Positions 26,021 to 35,848 are shown, numbered from the stretch's first letter. The stretch is 64,000 nucleotides of DNA from Plantactinospora mayteni (GCF_016862935.1 NZ_BONX01000011.1:107970-171969), one strand, 5' to 3'. The notes: generated by a model from the sequence alone, not told the origin. Numbers and translations: made by a program.

Positions 26021-27147
26021 CTGACGAAGCTCGCCGAGGCGAAACGGGCGAGCAGCCCGGCATGACCGAACAACCCGACGGAACCGGCCAGGGCAGTCCG
26101 ACCGCCGAGGTGGGTCCGCTGGAGCGGCGGTACCGGCGACTGCTGTACGCGTACCCGAATCGCTACCGGTCGAGCCGGGGCGACGAACTGGTCGGGACGT
26201 ACCTCGATCTGGTGGAACAGGATCGGCGCTGGCCCTCCCGGCACGACGCCGTCGACGTGCTACGTGGCGGGCTGCGGCAACGGCTGCGCGAGCAGGGCGC
26301 GCTCGGGCTCGCCGCCGGCCTGCCGATCGCCGCGACAATCGCGGTGAGCACGCTGGCGGCGCTCGCGGCGTTCCTGCTCATCCAGGTCGAGTTCACAAAA
26401 CTGCCGGCCGACGTGCTGCCGGCGCAGGTCGGCCCGGCGCAGACCCTCGGCGTGTTCCTCTGGGTCGGCTGGCTGTTGGCCGCGCTCGCCACGACGGTAC
26501 TGCCGGCACACTGGGCACGCCGGAGCGTCGCCGCCGCGATCCTGCTGACGCTGATGGTGATCCCGGCTGCACCGCTGTCCGGGCTGGCCCGGCCCCCGCT
26601 CTACGTGCTCGTCCCGGTGTTGGCGTTCGGCCTGACGGCGCTGGCGCTGCCCACCCGTCCTGGCTGGGCTGGCCGGATCCCACCGTTGCTCGGGGCGCTC
26701 ACCGGCACGGCCGTGGCCGCGCTCTTCGAGGTCGCCGAGGGCGGCGGGAACTGGTTCACCAGCTACGGCTCCACGATCGAGGTCCTGGGAATGGCGGGGG
26801 TGGGATTGGTCGGGCTGACTCTGACCCTCGGTCTCGTGCGCGCGGTCACCGGTGACAGCAGTGCACTGTGGTCGGTCGTACTGCTGGTGACCCCGGCCGG
26901 TCTGCTCGGGATCCGACCGATCGCCGACTGGTACTGGGGCGGCGCCTCGACCTGGCACGAACTCGCCGCCACCGCCGTCGTGCTCCCGCTGGTCGGCGCG
27001 GGCCTGCTCTTGGTCGTGGTCGCCTGGCACGGCGCCCGGTACCGGGCGATCCGGGCACGCTCGTCCGGCAACCCGTGCCCGACCTGCGGACACGTCTCCG
27101 CTGTCGCACAGCGGGCCGACGCCGGGAGAGGCCGGACAGCGCCCTGA
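26017..27147 (+). CDS. Multi-pass membrane protein coupled to PadR
   Basis: A 376-residue protein with a soluble N terminus containing ERRYRRLLYAYPNRYRSSRGDELVGTYLDL, a segment widely found in PadR-linked actinobacterial membrane proteins. About eight to nine membrane helices follow. The C-terminal cytoplasmic tail has a CPTCGH motif. ATG 26017 overlaps the PadR stop and has GGGAGG upstream. It is probably the target of PadR control, perhaps a membrane stress or permease-like component; function is not known. Confidence 0.8.
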   Translation: MTDEARRGETGEQPGMTEQPDGTGQGSPTAEVGPLERRYRRLLYAYPNRYRSSRGDELVGTYLDLVEQDRRWPSRHDAVDVLRGGLRQRLREQGALGLAAGLPIAATIAVSTLAALAAFLLIQVEFTKLPADVLPAQVGPAQTLGVFLWVGWLLAALATTVLPAHWARRSVAAAILLTLMVIPAAPLSGLARPPLYVLVPVLAFGLTALALPTRPGWAGRIPPLLGALTGTAVAALFEVAEGGGNWFTSYGSTIEVLGMAGVGLVGLTLTLGLVRAVTGDSSALWSVVLLVTPAGLLGIRPIADWYWGGASTWHELAATAVVLPLVGAGLLLVVVAWHGARYRAIRARSSGNPCPTCGHVSAVAQRADAGRGRTAP

Positions 27148-27184
27148 TCAGCCCGGCGGCCCTCGCCACTGCTGGCCTGCCTCA

Positions 27185-28759
27185 TCACCCGCCGGGGCGG
27201 GGTGCCGGGGCGAGCTGGGCGAGGAGTTCGCGTACCACCTCGACCAGCAGGTCGATCTCCGCCTCGGTGGTCCGCCAGTTCACGATCGCCGGGCGGAGTG
27301 CGACCCGGCCGTCGTAGACGGTGGTGCCGACGAAGACCCTGCCGTCATCGAGCAGGGCCGCACCGAGCCGCCGGTTGAGGTCGTCGAGTTCGTCCGGCGG
27401 TACGTGCCCGGGAGCGGCCCGGAAGCAGACGATGCAGAGCGGTACCTCGGCCAGCCGCTCCAGGTCGGGCGCCTCGTCCACCAGCCGGGCGAGACGCTGG
27501 GCCAGGTCGAGCTGCCGCTCCACCATCGCCCGGTGGCCCTCCCGCCCGTACGCGGCCAGCGTCGCCCAGATCGGCATCGACCGCGCCCGGCGGGACGACT
27601 CCGGCCCGTACAGGGCGTAGTCGACCGGCCCCGGTTGTCCCGACCACAGTGGACTCCCCGGCCCCGGCAGGTACGCCGTGCCGGGCATCCCGAACGCGAC
27701 CGGCAGCCGGGCCGGCTCGCGGAGGAACGCGAACCCGCTCTCGTACGGCACGTTGAGCCACTTGTGCCCGTCACAGGCGATCGAGTCGGCCCGCTCGATC
27801 CCGCGTAGCAGCCCGGCGGTCCGGGGCGAGAGCGCGGCGAAGATCCCGAACGCGGCGTCCACGTGCAGCCAGGCGCCGTACCGCTCGGCGAGGTCGGCGA
27901 GCGCCTCGATCGGGTCGAAGTCGCCCGCGTTCACCTCACCGGCGTTGGCGATCAGCACCGCCGGCCCGTCCAGCTCGGCGAGGCGCCGCTCGATCGCCGG
28001 CAGGTCGACCCGGCCCACCCGGTCCCGGGCGTACACCTCGACGGTGTCCCGGCCGTGGCCGAGCATCTGCAACGCCTTGCGGGCGCTGGCATGCACGTAC
28101 CCGCCGGAGAGCACCGGCATCCGGGGCAGCGTGACCAGCCCGTCCGCCGCCACGTCCACGCCGTGCTGCTCGGCCCACCAGTGCGTGGCGACGGCCAGCG
28201 AGGTGAAGTTCGCGAAGGTGGCGCTGGCGACGAGCGCCCCGCCGTACCGGTCGGGGAGCCCGAACAGCTCGCGCAGCCAGCGCAGCGCGACCGCCTCCAG
28301 CTCGGCGGCGAGCGGCGAGGAGGCCCGGAAGGCGGCGTTCTGGTCCAGCAGCGCGGCGGTCCAGTCACCGGCGAGCGCGGCCGGGGTCGCGCCGCCGATG
28401 ACGAAGTGGAAAAAGCGTGGCCCGCTGGAGTGGGTCGCGGCGGTGGTGCCGATCCGGAGCAGCCGGTCCACGGCCGCCACCGATCCGACGCCCCGCTCCG
28501 GCAGCCCACCTTCCAGGCCCGCACCGTCGGCCGGGCCGCCGTCACCCGGCCCGCCGCCGGGCGTCGTACCTCCAGGGAGCCCACCGTCGGCGGTCGGCTG
28601 GTCGGGCGCGCCCAGTTTGGAAAGCTCGGCCAGCAGCGCCTCGGTGGCCGCGTCGTGCACCGGACGGTCGGCGAGCGAATCCAGGTAGGGACCGGCCGCC
28701 GCGTACACCTGGCGCAGCACCGCCGCCGCAGAGTCCCGATCGTGCAACGGGTCGCCCAC
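27185..28759 (-). CDS. PLP-dependent group II amino acid decarboxylase
   Basis: A 524-residue enzyme of the aromatic-amino-acid/glutamate decarboxylase fold. The PLP-binding lysine is Lys333 in SIACDGHKWLNVPYE, and Asp301 in LHVDAAFG contacts the pyridine nitrogen. A Gly/Pro-rich linker at about 56-90 is not part of the core fold. Substrates in this subgroup include aromatic amino acids, glutamate and 2,4-diaminobutyrate; the sequence alone does not decide. GTG 28759 has GGAGGAGG upstream. The gene is convergent with the PadR operon and downstream, on the same strand, of the glnE membrane-protein pair. Confidence 0.88.
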   Translation of the reverse strand: MGDPLHDRDSAAAVLRQVYAAAGPYLDSLADRPVHDAATEALLAELSKLGAPDQPTADGGLPGGTTPGGGPGDGGPADGAGLEGGLPERGVGSVAAVDRLLRIGTTAATHSSGPRFFHFVIGGATPAALAGDWTAALLDQNAAFRASSPLAAELEAVALRWLRELFGLPDRYGGALVASATFANFTSLAVATHWWAEQHGVDVAADGLVTLPRMPVLSGGYVHASARKALQMLGHGRDTVEVYARDRVGRVDLPAIERRLAELDGPAVLIANAGEVNAGDFDPIEALADLAERYGAWLHVDAAFGIFAALSPRTAGLLRGIERADSIACDGHKWLNVPYESGFAFLREPARLPVAFGMPGTAYLPGPGSPLWSGQPGPVDYALYGPESSRRARSMPIWATLAAYGREGHRAMVERQLDLAQRLARLVDEAPDLERLAEVPLCIVCFRAAPGHVPPDELDDLNRRLGAALLDDGRVFVGTTVYDGRVALRPAIVNWRTTEAEIDLLVEVVRELLAQLAPAPRPGG

Positions 28760-28932
28760 GCGCTCCTCCTCCGCTCCGGGCACGCCTGTCCTCCGGCGCG
28801 CCGTCCCCCGGGACGCCGCCCGGGACCGGTCCCACCCTGCCACCATCAGGTCCGGCGGTGGCAGGGCCAATCGCCCCGCAGTGGTCGCGCCCCGGCCGCT
28901 ACGCCGGCATCTCCGGGTACGCCGCGACTCGA

Positions 28933-30765
28933 TCAGTCGGCGGCGCAGACCGGGCCCGCGTCGGTCAGGCTGGAGGTGATCCGGTACCGGCCCGGCTGCG
29001 GTGCCCTGAGCACGGTCCAGTCGGCGTACGGAGCCAGGCAGGTGCCGGCGCCACCCTCGACCCGGAGCCACCTCGACCAGCGGAGCCGGACCAGGGTCTC
29101 CCCGGCGGCCGGTACGTCGACCGTCAACTCCGCCGAGGTCGCCCGCACCAGTTCCACACCCGGAGTCCCGGGCGCCGGCCCCTCGGCACCGTCCGGCGGA
29201 TCGCCCCCACCCGGCGGCTGCCCCGACCCGATCGCCTCCACTATGGACGGCGAGCCGGTCACCGAATACAGGGTCCAGTCCGGGTGCTGCCAGATGGGTG
29301 TCAGGTACGTCAACCCGCCCCGGATCAGTTCCGCCTCCCGCCGGCCGACCCAGGACGGCTCCGCCCCGGCCAGCGCGACGTATCGCACGCCGTTCTCCCG
29401 CAACCAGTGGCCGTACGACTCCGCGTCGACGCTGCCGTCCAGGAAGAGCCGGTTGTGTGCCTGGTCGGCCTGGCGCAGCCAACCCCGGGCCAGCGGCGCG
29501 GCCTCCGGCACGTACGCCGCCTCCCAGTAGTTCGCCGTCGGCACCACCTCGATCCGGCCGGGTGGCCGGTGGGTCAGCTCGGTCAGCAGCGGCTGGAAGT
29601 AGCTCCGGGAGGCCGTCGGGTCCCCGGCCGCCCGCAGGTCCGCCACCGACACCGGCGGTTCCACGACGGCGACCAGCGCCACCACCGTCGCCAGCGCGAA
29701 TCCACCCGCCCGGCGGGACCAGCGCCGGGCGAGTCCGGCCGGCAGTGCCCCGTAGCCCGCCAGCACCGGCAGCGCGAACATCACGGCCAGCCGGGTGGCG
29801 TTCAACCCGACCGGTGTCCGGACCGCGAACGCCGCCAGCACCCCGAGGGTGGCCAGCACGGCACCGATCCGCAGCACGCGCCCCGGCACCAGCAGAGCGA
29901 CCAGCACACTCGCCAGCGCCGCCGTCAGCGTGTCGGTGAGGCTGATGTTCATCCAGCCACCCGCCCCGAACACCAGCCCCAGCCCGGCCACCGGCACCCC
30001 GGCGCCCACCGCCAGCACCGCCCCGTCGACCGTCCCCGGCCGCCACAGCCGCTCGCCCACGCCCTCCGCACCCCGCACCCCGCCCGGCTCCGGCACCACC
30101 GGGAGAACGCCATCCCGCTCCGGTGCCGCCGGCCGGACACCCTCCTGCTCAGGCACCGCCGGGAGGACACCGCCCCGCTCCGGTGCCGCCGGAGAGCGGG
30201 CCGCCACCACCAGGGCGACGCCGGCGAGCCCGACGAAGAGTCCGGCCACCGGGCTCGCCGCGCCGGCCAGCACGGCCGCGCTCCCGGCCGCCAGCCAGCG
30301 CAGCCCAGGCCGGACCAGGCTGGTCAGGAGCAGCAGGGCGAGCAGTCCGAATGCGACCCCGATCGCGTAGGTGATCCGGCCGGAGACGAGGTTGCCGGCG
30401 ATGCAGGCGGCGCCGACCAGCCCGCCGAGCAGCGGCCGGCGGGCACCGGTCCGTACCATCAGCAGCGCCAGTGCCGCCGCCGAGCCGAGCAGCGCGAGCA
30501 CACCGGCCAGCCGAGGGCCGAGCGCGTCGGCGCCGAGCCAGTGCATCAGCGGCGGGGTGAAGAGGCTGTAGCCGTACGGGGAGATGCCCGCGTACCAGCC
30601 GAGGTCCAGTGGGGCGAAGCCGTGCCGGTCGAAGAAGTTGGCCCGGGCGACCTGCGCGGAGAGGTCGGTGCCGAGCGGCGGGGCGAGCAGGAACGCGACC
30701 GCCAGCACGCCGGCCGGGCCGATCGCGCCGGACAGTACCCGGGTGACCCGACGCCGGTCAGGCAT
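28933..30765 (-). CDS. Multi-pass membrane protein coupled to glnE
   Basis: A 610-residue membrane protein with about ten helices in the first 400 residues and a C-terminal extracytoplasmic domain (AELTVDVPAAGETLVRLRW and similar). The N-terminal loop ANFFDRHGFAPLDLGWYAGISPYGYS resembles GT-C-like membrane enzymes. A Pro/Glu-rich repeat insert (APERGGVLPAVPEQEGVRPA-like units) lies at about 195-230 between helices. The ATG lies inside the end of glnE, overlapping by eight bases, so the two are translationally coupled. Function is unknown. Confidence 0.7.
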   Translation of the reverse strand: MPDRRRVTRVLSGAIGPAGVLAVAFLLAPPLGTDLSAQVARANFFDRHGFAPLDLGWYAGISPYGYSLFTPPLMHWLGADALGPRLAGVLALLGSAAALALLMVRTGARRPLLGGLVGAACIAGNLVSGRITYAIGVAFGLLALLLLTSLVRPGLRWLAAGSAAVLAGAASPVAGLFVGLAGVALVVAARSPAAPERGGVLPAVPEQEGVRPAAPERDGVLPVVPEPGGVRGAEGVGERLWRPGTVDGAVLAVGAGVPVAGLGLVFGAGGWMNISLTDTLTAALASVLVALLVPGRVLRIGAVLATLGVLAAFAVRTPVGLNATRLAVMFALPVLAGYGALPAGLARRWSRRAGGFALATVVALVAVVEPPVSVADLRAAGDPTASRSYFQPLLTELTHRPPGRIEVVPTANYWEAAYVPEAAPLARGWLRQADQAHNRLFLDGSVDAESYGHWLRENGVRYVALAGAEPSWVGRREAELIRGGLTYLTPIWQHPDWTLYSVTGSPSIVEAIGSGQPPGGGDPPDGAEGPAPGTPGVELVRATSAELTVDVPAAGETLVRLRWSRWLRVEGGAGTCLAPYADWTVLRAPQPGRYRITSSLTDAGPVCAAD

Positions 30766-33700
30766 TCAGCACGCGCTCCGCCGCCGCCCGGGACCGCCGC
30801 GCCGTCCGCAGGTACTGGTCCAGGAACTCGCCCGGGTCGTGGCCGCCGAGCAGGCGTACCACGCCGGCCAGTTCCACGCCGTGCCGGGGCAACTGGTCGC
30901 CGGCCCGGCCGCGTACCAGCATCAACGCGTTGCGCACCTGGGCGGCCATGCTCCACCCGGCGGCCATCGCGGCGGCGTCGGCGCCGTCGATCAGCCCGGC
31001 CTCCCCGGCGGCGGCCAGCGCGTCGAGGGTACGCGTGCAGCGCAGCTCGGGAAGCCGGCCGGCGTGCCGGAGCTGGGTGAGCTGCACCGCCCACTCCACG
31101 TCGGCCAGCCCGCCCCGGCCCAGTTTGGTGTGCGTGGCCGGATCGGCACCCCGGGGCAGCCGTTCGGTCTCCACCCGGGCCTTGATCCGGCGGATCTCCA
31201 CCACCTGTTCCCGGCTCAGCCCCTGCTCCGGGTAGCGCACCGGATCGGCGACCGCCTCGAACTCGCGCCCGAGGTCGGCGTCGCCGCAGACGTACCGGGC
31301 CCGCAGCAGTGCCTGCGCCTCCCAGACCTTCGACCAGCGGGCATAGTACTGCGCGTACGCGCCGAGGCTGCGGACCAGCGGCCCCTGCCGGCCCTCCGGG
31401 CGCAGGTCGGCGTCGACCCCGAGCGGTGGGTCGGCGGCCGGCATGCCGAGCAGCCGGCGCAGCTCCTCGGCGATCGCCCGGGCCGCCGCGCTGGCCGCGT
31501 CCTCGGCCACCCCGGTCGGCGGGTCGTAGACGAAGAGCACGTCGGCGTCGGAGAGGTAGTTCATCTCGTACCCGCCGAGCCGGCCCACGCCGATCACCGC
31601 GAACCGCAGTCCGGGCATTGCCGGCTGGGTCGCCCGGGCCACCCGCAGCGCCGCCCCCAGGGTGGCGTCGGTGACGGCGGAGAGCGCCGCGCCGACGGTG
31701 TGCACGTCGGAGTCGCCGATCACGCCGGCCGGGGCCGCCTCCGGCGCGACGGTCGCGGCCATCCCGGTCGGGCCGGCCGGGGCCAGCGAGCCCGCCCGGT
31801 AGAGCACGTCGGCGCAGGCGATCCGGACCAGTTCCCGGCCGCGCAGCGCCCGGACCGACCGGATCGCCTCGGTCGGGTCGGCCGGCCGCGGCCCCCGGCC
31901 GACGAGATAGCGGTCGGCGGCGGCCACGAACCCGTCCCGGAGTACCTCGGTGTCCCGGGGGGTCAGCTCGGCGTCGTCGGCGAGCAGCCGGAGCGCCTCC
32001 GGATCCCGGGCCAGCAGGTCCGCGACATAGCGGGAGACTGCCAGGGTACGGGCCAGCCGGCGGGCCACCGGCCCCTCGTCGCGGAGCAGCCGCAGATACC
32101 ACGGGGTGCCGCCGAGCTTGTCGGAGACCTGCCGGTAGTTGAGCAGCCCCCGGTCCGGCTCGGGCGCGTCGGCGAACTCCTGGAGCAGTACCGGCAGCAG
32201 GGTGCGCTGGATCGCCGACGTCCGGGTCACCCCGCCGGTCAGCGCCTCCAGGTGCCGCAGCGCCCGGCTCGGGTCGGCGAAGCCGAGGATCTCCAGCCGG
32301 TTCCGGGCCGCCTCCGGGGTCAGCCGCAGCCCGTCGGCCGGTACCCGGGCAACCGCCTCCAGCAGCGGGCGGTAGAGCAGTTTGGCGTGCAGCCGGCGTA
32401 CCTCGGTGGCGTGGCCGACCCAGTCGGCCCGGAACGACTCGACGGCGTCCCGGCCGGGCAGCGCGGTGTAGCCGAGCGCGTGGGCCAGCCAGCGCAGCAC
32501 CGACCGCTCCGCCGGCACGGTGTGGGTACGCCGGAGCCCCTGCAACTGGAGCCGGTGCTCGACACCCCGCAGGAAGCGGTACCCGCGCAGCAGCGCCTCG
32601 CCGTCCGCCCGCCCGACGTAGCCGCCGGCGACCAGGGCACGCAGCGCCGGGATGGTGCCCCGGGCCCGAAGCGACTCGTCGACCCGGCCGTGCACGAGTT
32701 GGAGGAGCTGCACCGCGAACTCGATGTCCCGCAGCCCGCCCGGCCCTCGCTTGATCTCCCGCTCCAGCTCGCGCGGCGGTACGTTGTCGATGATCTTCCG
32801 GCGCATCGCCCGGACGTCCTCGACCGCCTCCGGCCGTTCGGCCGCCCGCCACACCAGCGGGGCGAGCGCGTCGATCCACTCCTGGGCCAGCGCGCCGTCT
32901 CCGGTCGCCGGGCGGGCCTTGAGCAGCGCCTGGAACTCCCAGGTCCGGGCCCAGCGGCGGTAGTAGGCGAGGTGGCTGGCGAGGGTACGCACCAGCGGCC
33001 CCCGGTTGCCCTCCGGCCGCAGCGCCGCGTCCACCGGCCAGGCCACCAGTCCACAGATATGGATCAGCCGGGTCGCCACCTGGGTTGCCGCCGGCAGGTC
33101 CTCGTCGGTGGCGGCCACGAAGATGACGTCGACGTCGGAGACGTAGTTCAGCTCGTTGCCGCCGCACTTGCCCATCGCCACCACCGCCAGCCGGGGTTCC
33201 GGGGTCCCCTCGGGCAACTCGCCGACCGCGATGGCGTACGCGTCGGCCAGGGTGGCGTCGGCCAGCGCGGAGAGCGCCGCCATGGTCTGCTCCAGGCCGC
33301 GCCCGCCGGTCAGGTCGGCCGCCGCGATCCGCAGCAGGGCCAGCCGGTACGCCTGGCGCAGCGCCGCCACCACCGACGGCGAGCCGAAGCCGGCCTCCGG
33401 TCCGGTGGAGTCCGGGTGCAGCAGCCCTTCGGCGTTCGGCGGCAGCCCGTCGACCCCGGTACGCAGCGCCCGCCACTGCTCCGGGTTGGCCACCAAGTGG
33501 TCGCCGAGCGCCGACGAAGCGCCCAGGACGGCGATCATCCGCCGACGCAGCCCCGGATCGGCGTGCAGGGCGGCGAGCAGCGTCTCCCCGCCGTCGTCGG
33601 CCTCCCCACCGTCGCCCGTCGCCGGCACGGCATCCACCGCTGCCGTCGAGCCGGCCAGGGCTGCCGACGAGCCGGCCGGGGTGGCTGAGCGGCGTTCCGC

Positions 33701-33943
33701 CTCGACGATCCGGTGCAGTTGGCGCAGCGCCAGGTCCGGATCGGCGGCCCGGGATAGCGCGGTGAGCAGTTCGCCGGCCGGCTCGTCGACCGGCTCCTGG
33801 GTGTCGGTGTCCCAGAGCCCGAGCCCGTCCGGCCCGAGCAGGTCGGCGGCCCGGCCCACCCCGTTGCCGCCGGCCCGCTCGCCGTCGCCGACGCCGAAGC
33901 CGTACCGGGCGAGCCGGCCGGGTGCGCTGGTCGGTCTGCTCAT
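30758..33943 (-). CDS. glnE: Bifunctional glutamine synthetase adenylyltransferase/deadenylylase
   Basis: GlnE adds AMP to, and removes it from, the regulatory tyrosine of GlnA. The 1061-residue protein has two nucleotidyltransferase domains. The first has GGNELNYVSDVDVIF at 261-275 and the second GRLGGYEMNYLSDADVLF in the C-terminal half. Each domain is followed by the all-helical GlnE/GlnD linker. Residues about 84-120 are an Ala/Gly-rich stretch rarely seen in the family. ATG 33943 overlaps the TGA of the last of three tandem mini-ORFs. The membrane-protein gene overlaps the 3' end. The protein presumably acts on the glnA product, 5 kb away. Confidence 0.97.
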   Translation of the reverse strand: MSRPTSAPGRLARYGFGVGDGERAGGNGVGRAADLLGPDGLGLWDTDTQEPVDEPAGELLTALSRAADPDLALRQLHRIVEAERRSATPAGSSAALAGSTAAVDAVPATGDGGEADDGGETLLAALHADPGLRRRMIAVLGASSALGDHLVANPEQWRALRTGVDGLPPNAEGLLHPDSTGPEAGFGSPSVVAALRQAYRLALLRIAAADLTGGRGLEQTMAALSALADATLADAYAIAVGELPEGTPEPRLAVVAMGKCGGNELNYVSDVDVIFVAATDEDLPAATQVATRLIHICGLVAWPVDAALRPEGNRGPLVRTLASHLAYYRRWARTWEFQALLKARPATGDGALAQEWIDALAPLVWRAAERPEAVEDVRAMRRKIIDNVPPRELEREIKRGPGGLRDIEFAVQLLQLVHGRVDESLRARGTIPALRALVAGGYVGRADGEALLRGYRFLRGVEHRLQLQGLRRTHTVPAERSVLRWLAHALGYTALPGRDAVESFRADWVGHATEVRRLHAKLLYRPLLEAVARVPADGLRLTPEAARNRLEILGFADPSRALRHLEALTGGVTRTSAIQRTLLPVLLQEFADAPEPDRGLLNYRQVSDKLGGTPWYLRLLRDEGPVARRLARTLAVSRYVADLLARDPEALRLLADDAELTPRDTEVLRDGFVAAADRYLVGRGPRPADPTEAIRSVRALRGRELVRIACADVLYRAGSLAPAGPTGMAATVAPEAAPAGVIGDSDVHTVGAALSAVTDATLGAALRVARATQPAMPGLRFAVIGVGRLGGYEMNYLSDADVLFVYDPPTGVAEDAASAAARAIAEELRRLLGMPAADPPLGVDADLRPEGRQGPLVRSLGAYAQYYARWSKVWEAQALLRARYVCGDADLGREFEAVADPVRYPEQGLSREQVVEIRRIKARVETERLPRGADPATHTKLGRGGLADVEWAVQLTQLRHAGRLPELRCTRTLDALAAAGEAGLIDGADAAAMAAGWSMAAQVRNALMLVRGRAGDQLPRHGVELAGVVRLLGGHDPGEFLDQYLRTARRSRAAAERVLNA

Positions 33944-34021
33944 CGGCGGCGGCCCCCGGTGTCTCTCATCGGCGGCAGCTCCCGCTCTCCGTCATCGACT
34001 GCGACTCCCGGTCTCCGTCAT
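33940..34021 (-). repeat. Three tandem 9-codon mini-ORFs chained by ATGA into glnE
   Basis: ATGs occur at 34021, 33995, 33969 and 33943, exactly 26 nt apart; the last is the glnE start. Each of the first three opens nine codons (MTETGSRSR, MTESGSCRR, MRDTGGRRR) and stops with a TGA that overlaps the next ATG as ATGA. Each unit also carries a GGGAG- or GGGGG-type ribosome binding site before the following ATG. The array begins 11 nt after the amidotransferase stop. Confidence 0.9.
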
Positions 34022-34032
34022 CCGTGCCGGCC

Positions 34033-34848
34033 CTAGTGTCCGAGCAGGGGCAGCGTCGGTCGGGGCGGGATGTCGTCGAGCCGGCCCTGGGCCAGAGCCG
34101 CGAACCGGGCCGCGAACGGCTGCCAGACCTCTTCGACGTCGGCAAGTACCTCGGCGCAGGCCGCCACCACCAGCTCCGGGTCGTAGTCCAGATCGGTCAG
34201 CGTCGCCGAGTCGGTCGCCCAGTCGGCGATCATCGCGGCGTCGCACTCGATGTGGAACTGGAGGCCCCAGGCCCGGTCGCCGAGCCGGAACGCCTGGTGC
34301 GGATAGCGGGTCGAGGCGGCCAGCAGGGTCGCGCCCTGCGGCAACTCGGTGATCTCGTCGACGTGCCACTGGAGCACGTCCGGGATCATCGGCACGTACC
34401 GGAACAGCGGGTCGGTGTCGGCGGCGTCCCGCTTGCCGACCACGCTGGGGCCGATCTCCGGCCCGGCCGCGCTCCGCTCGACCGTCCCGGCGTGCGCGGT
34501 GGCCAGCAGTTGGGCGCCGAGGCAGATCGCCAGGGTCGGCACCCGGTGCCGGACCGCCTTGCGGAGCAGCCCCTCCAGCGCCGCGAACCAGGGTGCCCCG
34601 GGGGTACCGTCGGGTGCCGGGTACGGATGCTGGTAGCCGCCGAGCACCACGAGCGCGGCGTACCCGGTGAGGTCGTCGGGCAGCGCGTCCCCGGCGTACG
34701 GCCGGAGCACCGCCAGGTCGAGTCCGGCCTCGGCGAGCCACTCCCCCAGCCGCCGGGCGTCGTCCGTCGGGTCGTTCTCGATCACCAGTGCGGTCGCGGC
34801 GCCGCCCGCGCTGCCGGTGTCGCTCTCGGTTCCGGTCTCGGTTGCCAC
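34033..34848 (-). CDS. Class I glutamine amidotransferase-like protein
   Basis: A 271-residue type 1 glutamine amidotransferase domain protein (GMP-synthase-like). The nucleophile is Cys109 in AICLGAQLLA, and the catalytic His199 and Glu201 are in GLQFHIE. Related stand-alone proteins include gamma-glutamyl polyamine hydrolases and other amide-cleaving enzymes; the partner or substrate is not known. The N terminus has a short Thr/Glu/Ser-rich repeat (TETGTESDTGS). GTG 34848 is used; no strong ribosome binding site is visible. The gene precedes glnE on the same strand, fitting a glutamine-related operon. Confidence 0.85.
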   Translation of the reverse strand: MATETGTESDTGSAGGAATALVIENDPTDDARRLGEWLAEAGLDLAVLRPYAGDALPDDLTGYAALVVLGGYQHPYPAPDGTPGAPWFAALEGLLRKAVRHRVPTLAICLGAQLLATAHAGTVERSAAGPEIGPSVVGKRDAADTDPLFRYVPMIPDVLQWHVDEITELPQGATLLAASTRYPHQAFRLGDRAWGLQFHIECDAAMIADWATDSATLTDLDYDPELVVAACAEVLADVEEVWQPFAARFAALAQGRLDDIPPRPTLPLLGH

Positions 34849-34918
34849 GGTGTCGAGGCTATCCGGTGTGCCCGACGCCCACCGATAGGCTCGGGGCCGA
34901 GTGGAACGAGGAGGCGGA

Positions 34919-35848
34919 GTGTCCGACGATCAGGCGGTACGACCCCCGGCACTGCGGCCCGGCGACACGGTGCTGCTGGTGTCGCCGTCCGGGCCGACCC
35001 GGCCGGAACGGGTCGCCCGGGGCGTGGAACTGCTCACCGGTTGGGGCCTTCGTCCGGTCCTCGCCCCGAACGCGTACGCCCGGCGCGGCTACCTCGCCGG
35101 CGATGACGCACTGCGCACCGCCGACCTGAACGCGGCCTTCGCCGACCCGGCGGTACGCGGCGTGCTCTGCACCCGGGGCGGCTACGGCGCGCAGCGGGTG
35201 GTCGACGCGATCGACATGTCGGCGGTGCGTCGGGACCCGAAGGTGGTGGCCGGGTTCTCCGACATCACGGCGCTGCAGCTCGCGCTCTGGCGCGGCGCCC
35301 GGCTGGCCACCGTGCACGGCCCGGGAGCGGCCTGGCTGGACGAGCGCACCCCACCGGGCTCGGCCGAGTCGCTGCGCGCCGCGCTGATGTGCCCCGAGCC
35401 GGTGGTGGTGCACCGGCTGCCGACCGAGGAGACGGCTGCGGTACTGGTCCCGGGCACCGCCACCGGCCCGCTGATCGGCGGCAACCTCTGCCTGATCGTC
35501 TCGTCGCTCGGCACCCCGGACATGCCGGACCTGACCGGCGCGATCCTGCTGGTCGAGGATGTCGGGGAGCCGCCGTACAAGGTCGACCGGATGCTCACCC
35601 ACCTGCGCCGGTCCGGGGTGTTGGCCGGGGTCGCCGGGGTGGCGGTCGGGCAGTTCACCAACTGCGCCGACGACTGGGCGGTCGGGGTGGCCGAGGTGCT
35701 GGCCGAGCGGCTCGGCGACCTGGGAGTACCGGTGCTCGGCGGGCTGCCGATCGGGCACGGGGTCGGGCAGTTGACCGTGCCGGTTGGCGTACCGGCAACG
35801 CTGGACGCGGACGCCGGCACCCTGACGGTCTCCCCCGCCGTACGCTGA
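34919..35848 (+). CDS. LD-carboxypeptidase (peptidase S66 family)
   Basis: This serine peptidase cleaves the L,D bond that releases the terminal D-alanine from tetrapeptides in murein recycling. The 309-residue protein has the usual start RPGDTVLLVSPSGP, nucleophile Ser114 in AGFSDITALQLAL and the C-terminal GLPIGHG, with the catalytic histidine. Glu in LLVEDVGEPPYKVDRML completes the triad. GTG 34919 follows GAGGAGG; GTG 34901 is also open. Cytoplasmic location is typical. Some family members act on microcin C or other peptides, so a detoxifying role cannot be excluded. Confidence 0.9.
   Translation: MSDDQAVRPPALRPGDTVLLVSPSGPTRPERVARGVELLTGWGLRPVLAPNAYARRGYLAGDDALRTADLNAAFADPAVRGVLCTRGGYGAQRVVDAIDMSAVRRDPKVVAGFSDITALQLALWRGARLATVHGPGAAWLDERTPPGSAESLRAALMCPEPVVVHRLPTEETAAVLVPGTATGPLIGGNLCLIVSSLGTPDMPDLTGAILLVEDVGEPPYKVDRMLTHLRRSGVLAGVAGVAVGQFTNCADDWAVGVAEVLAERLGDLGVPVLGGLPIGHGVGQLTVPVGVPATLDADAGTLTVSPAVR

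Noticed and set aside
30546..33688. Long open frames on both strands over glnE
   Set aside because: They are shadows of glnE, which has clear domains and a defined start.
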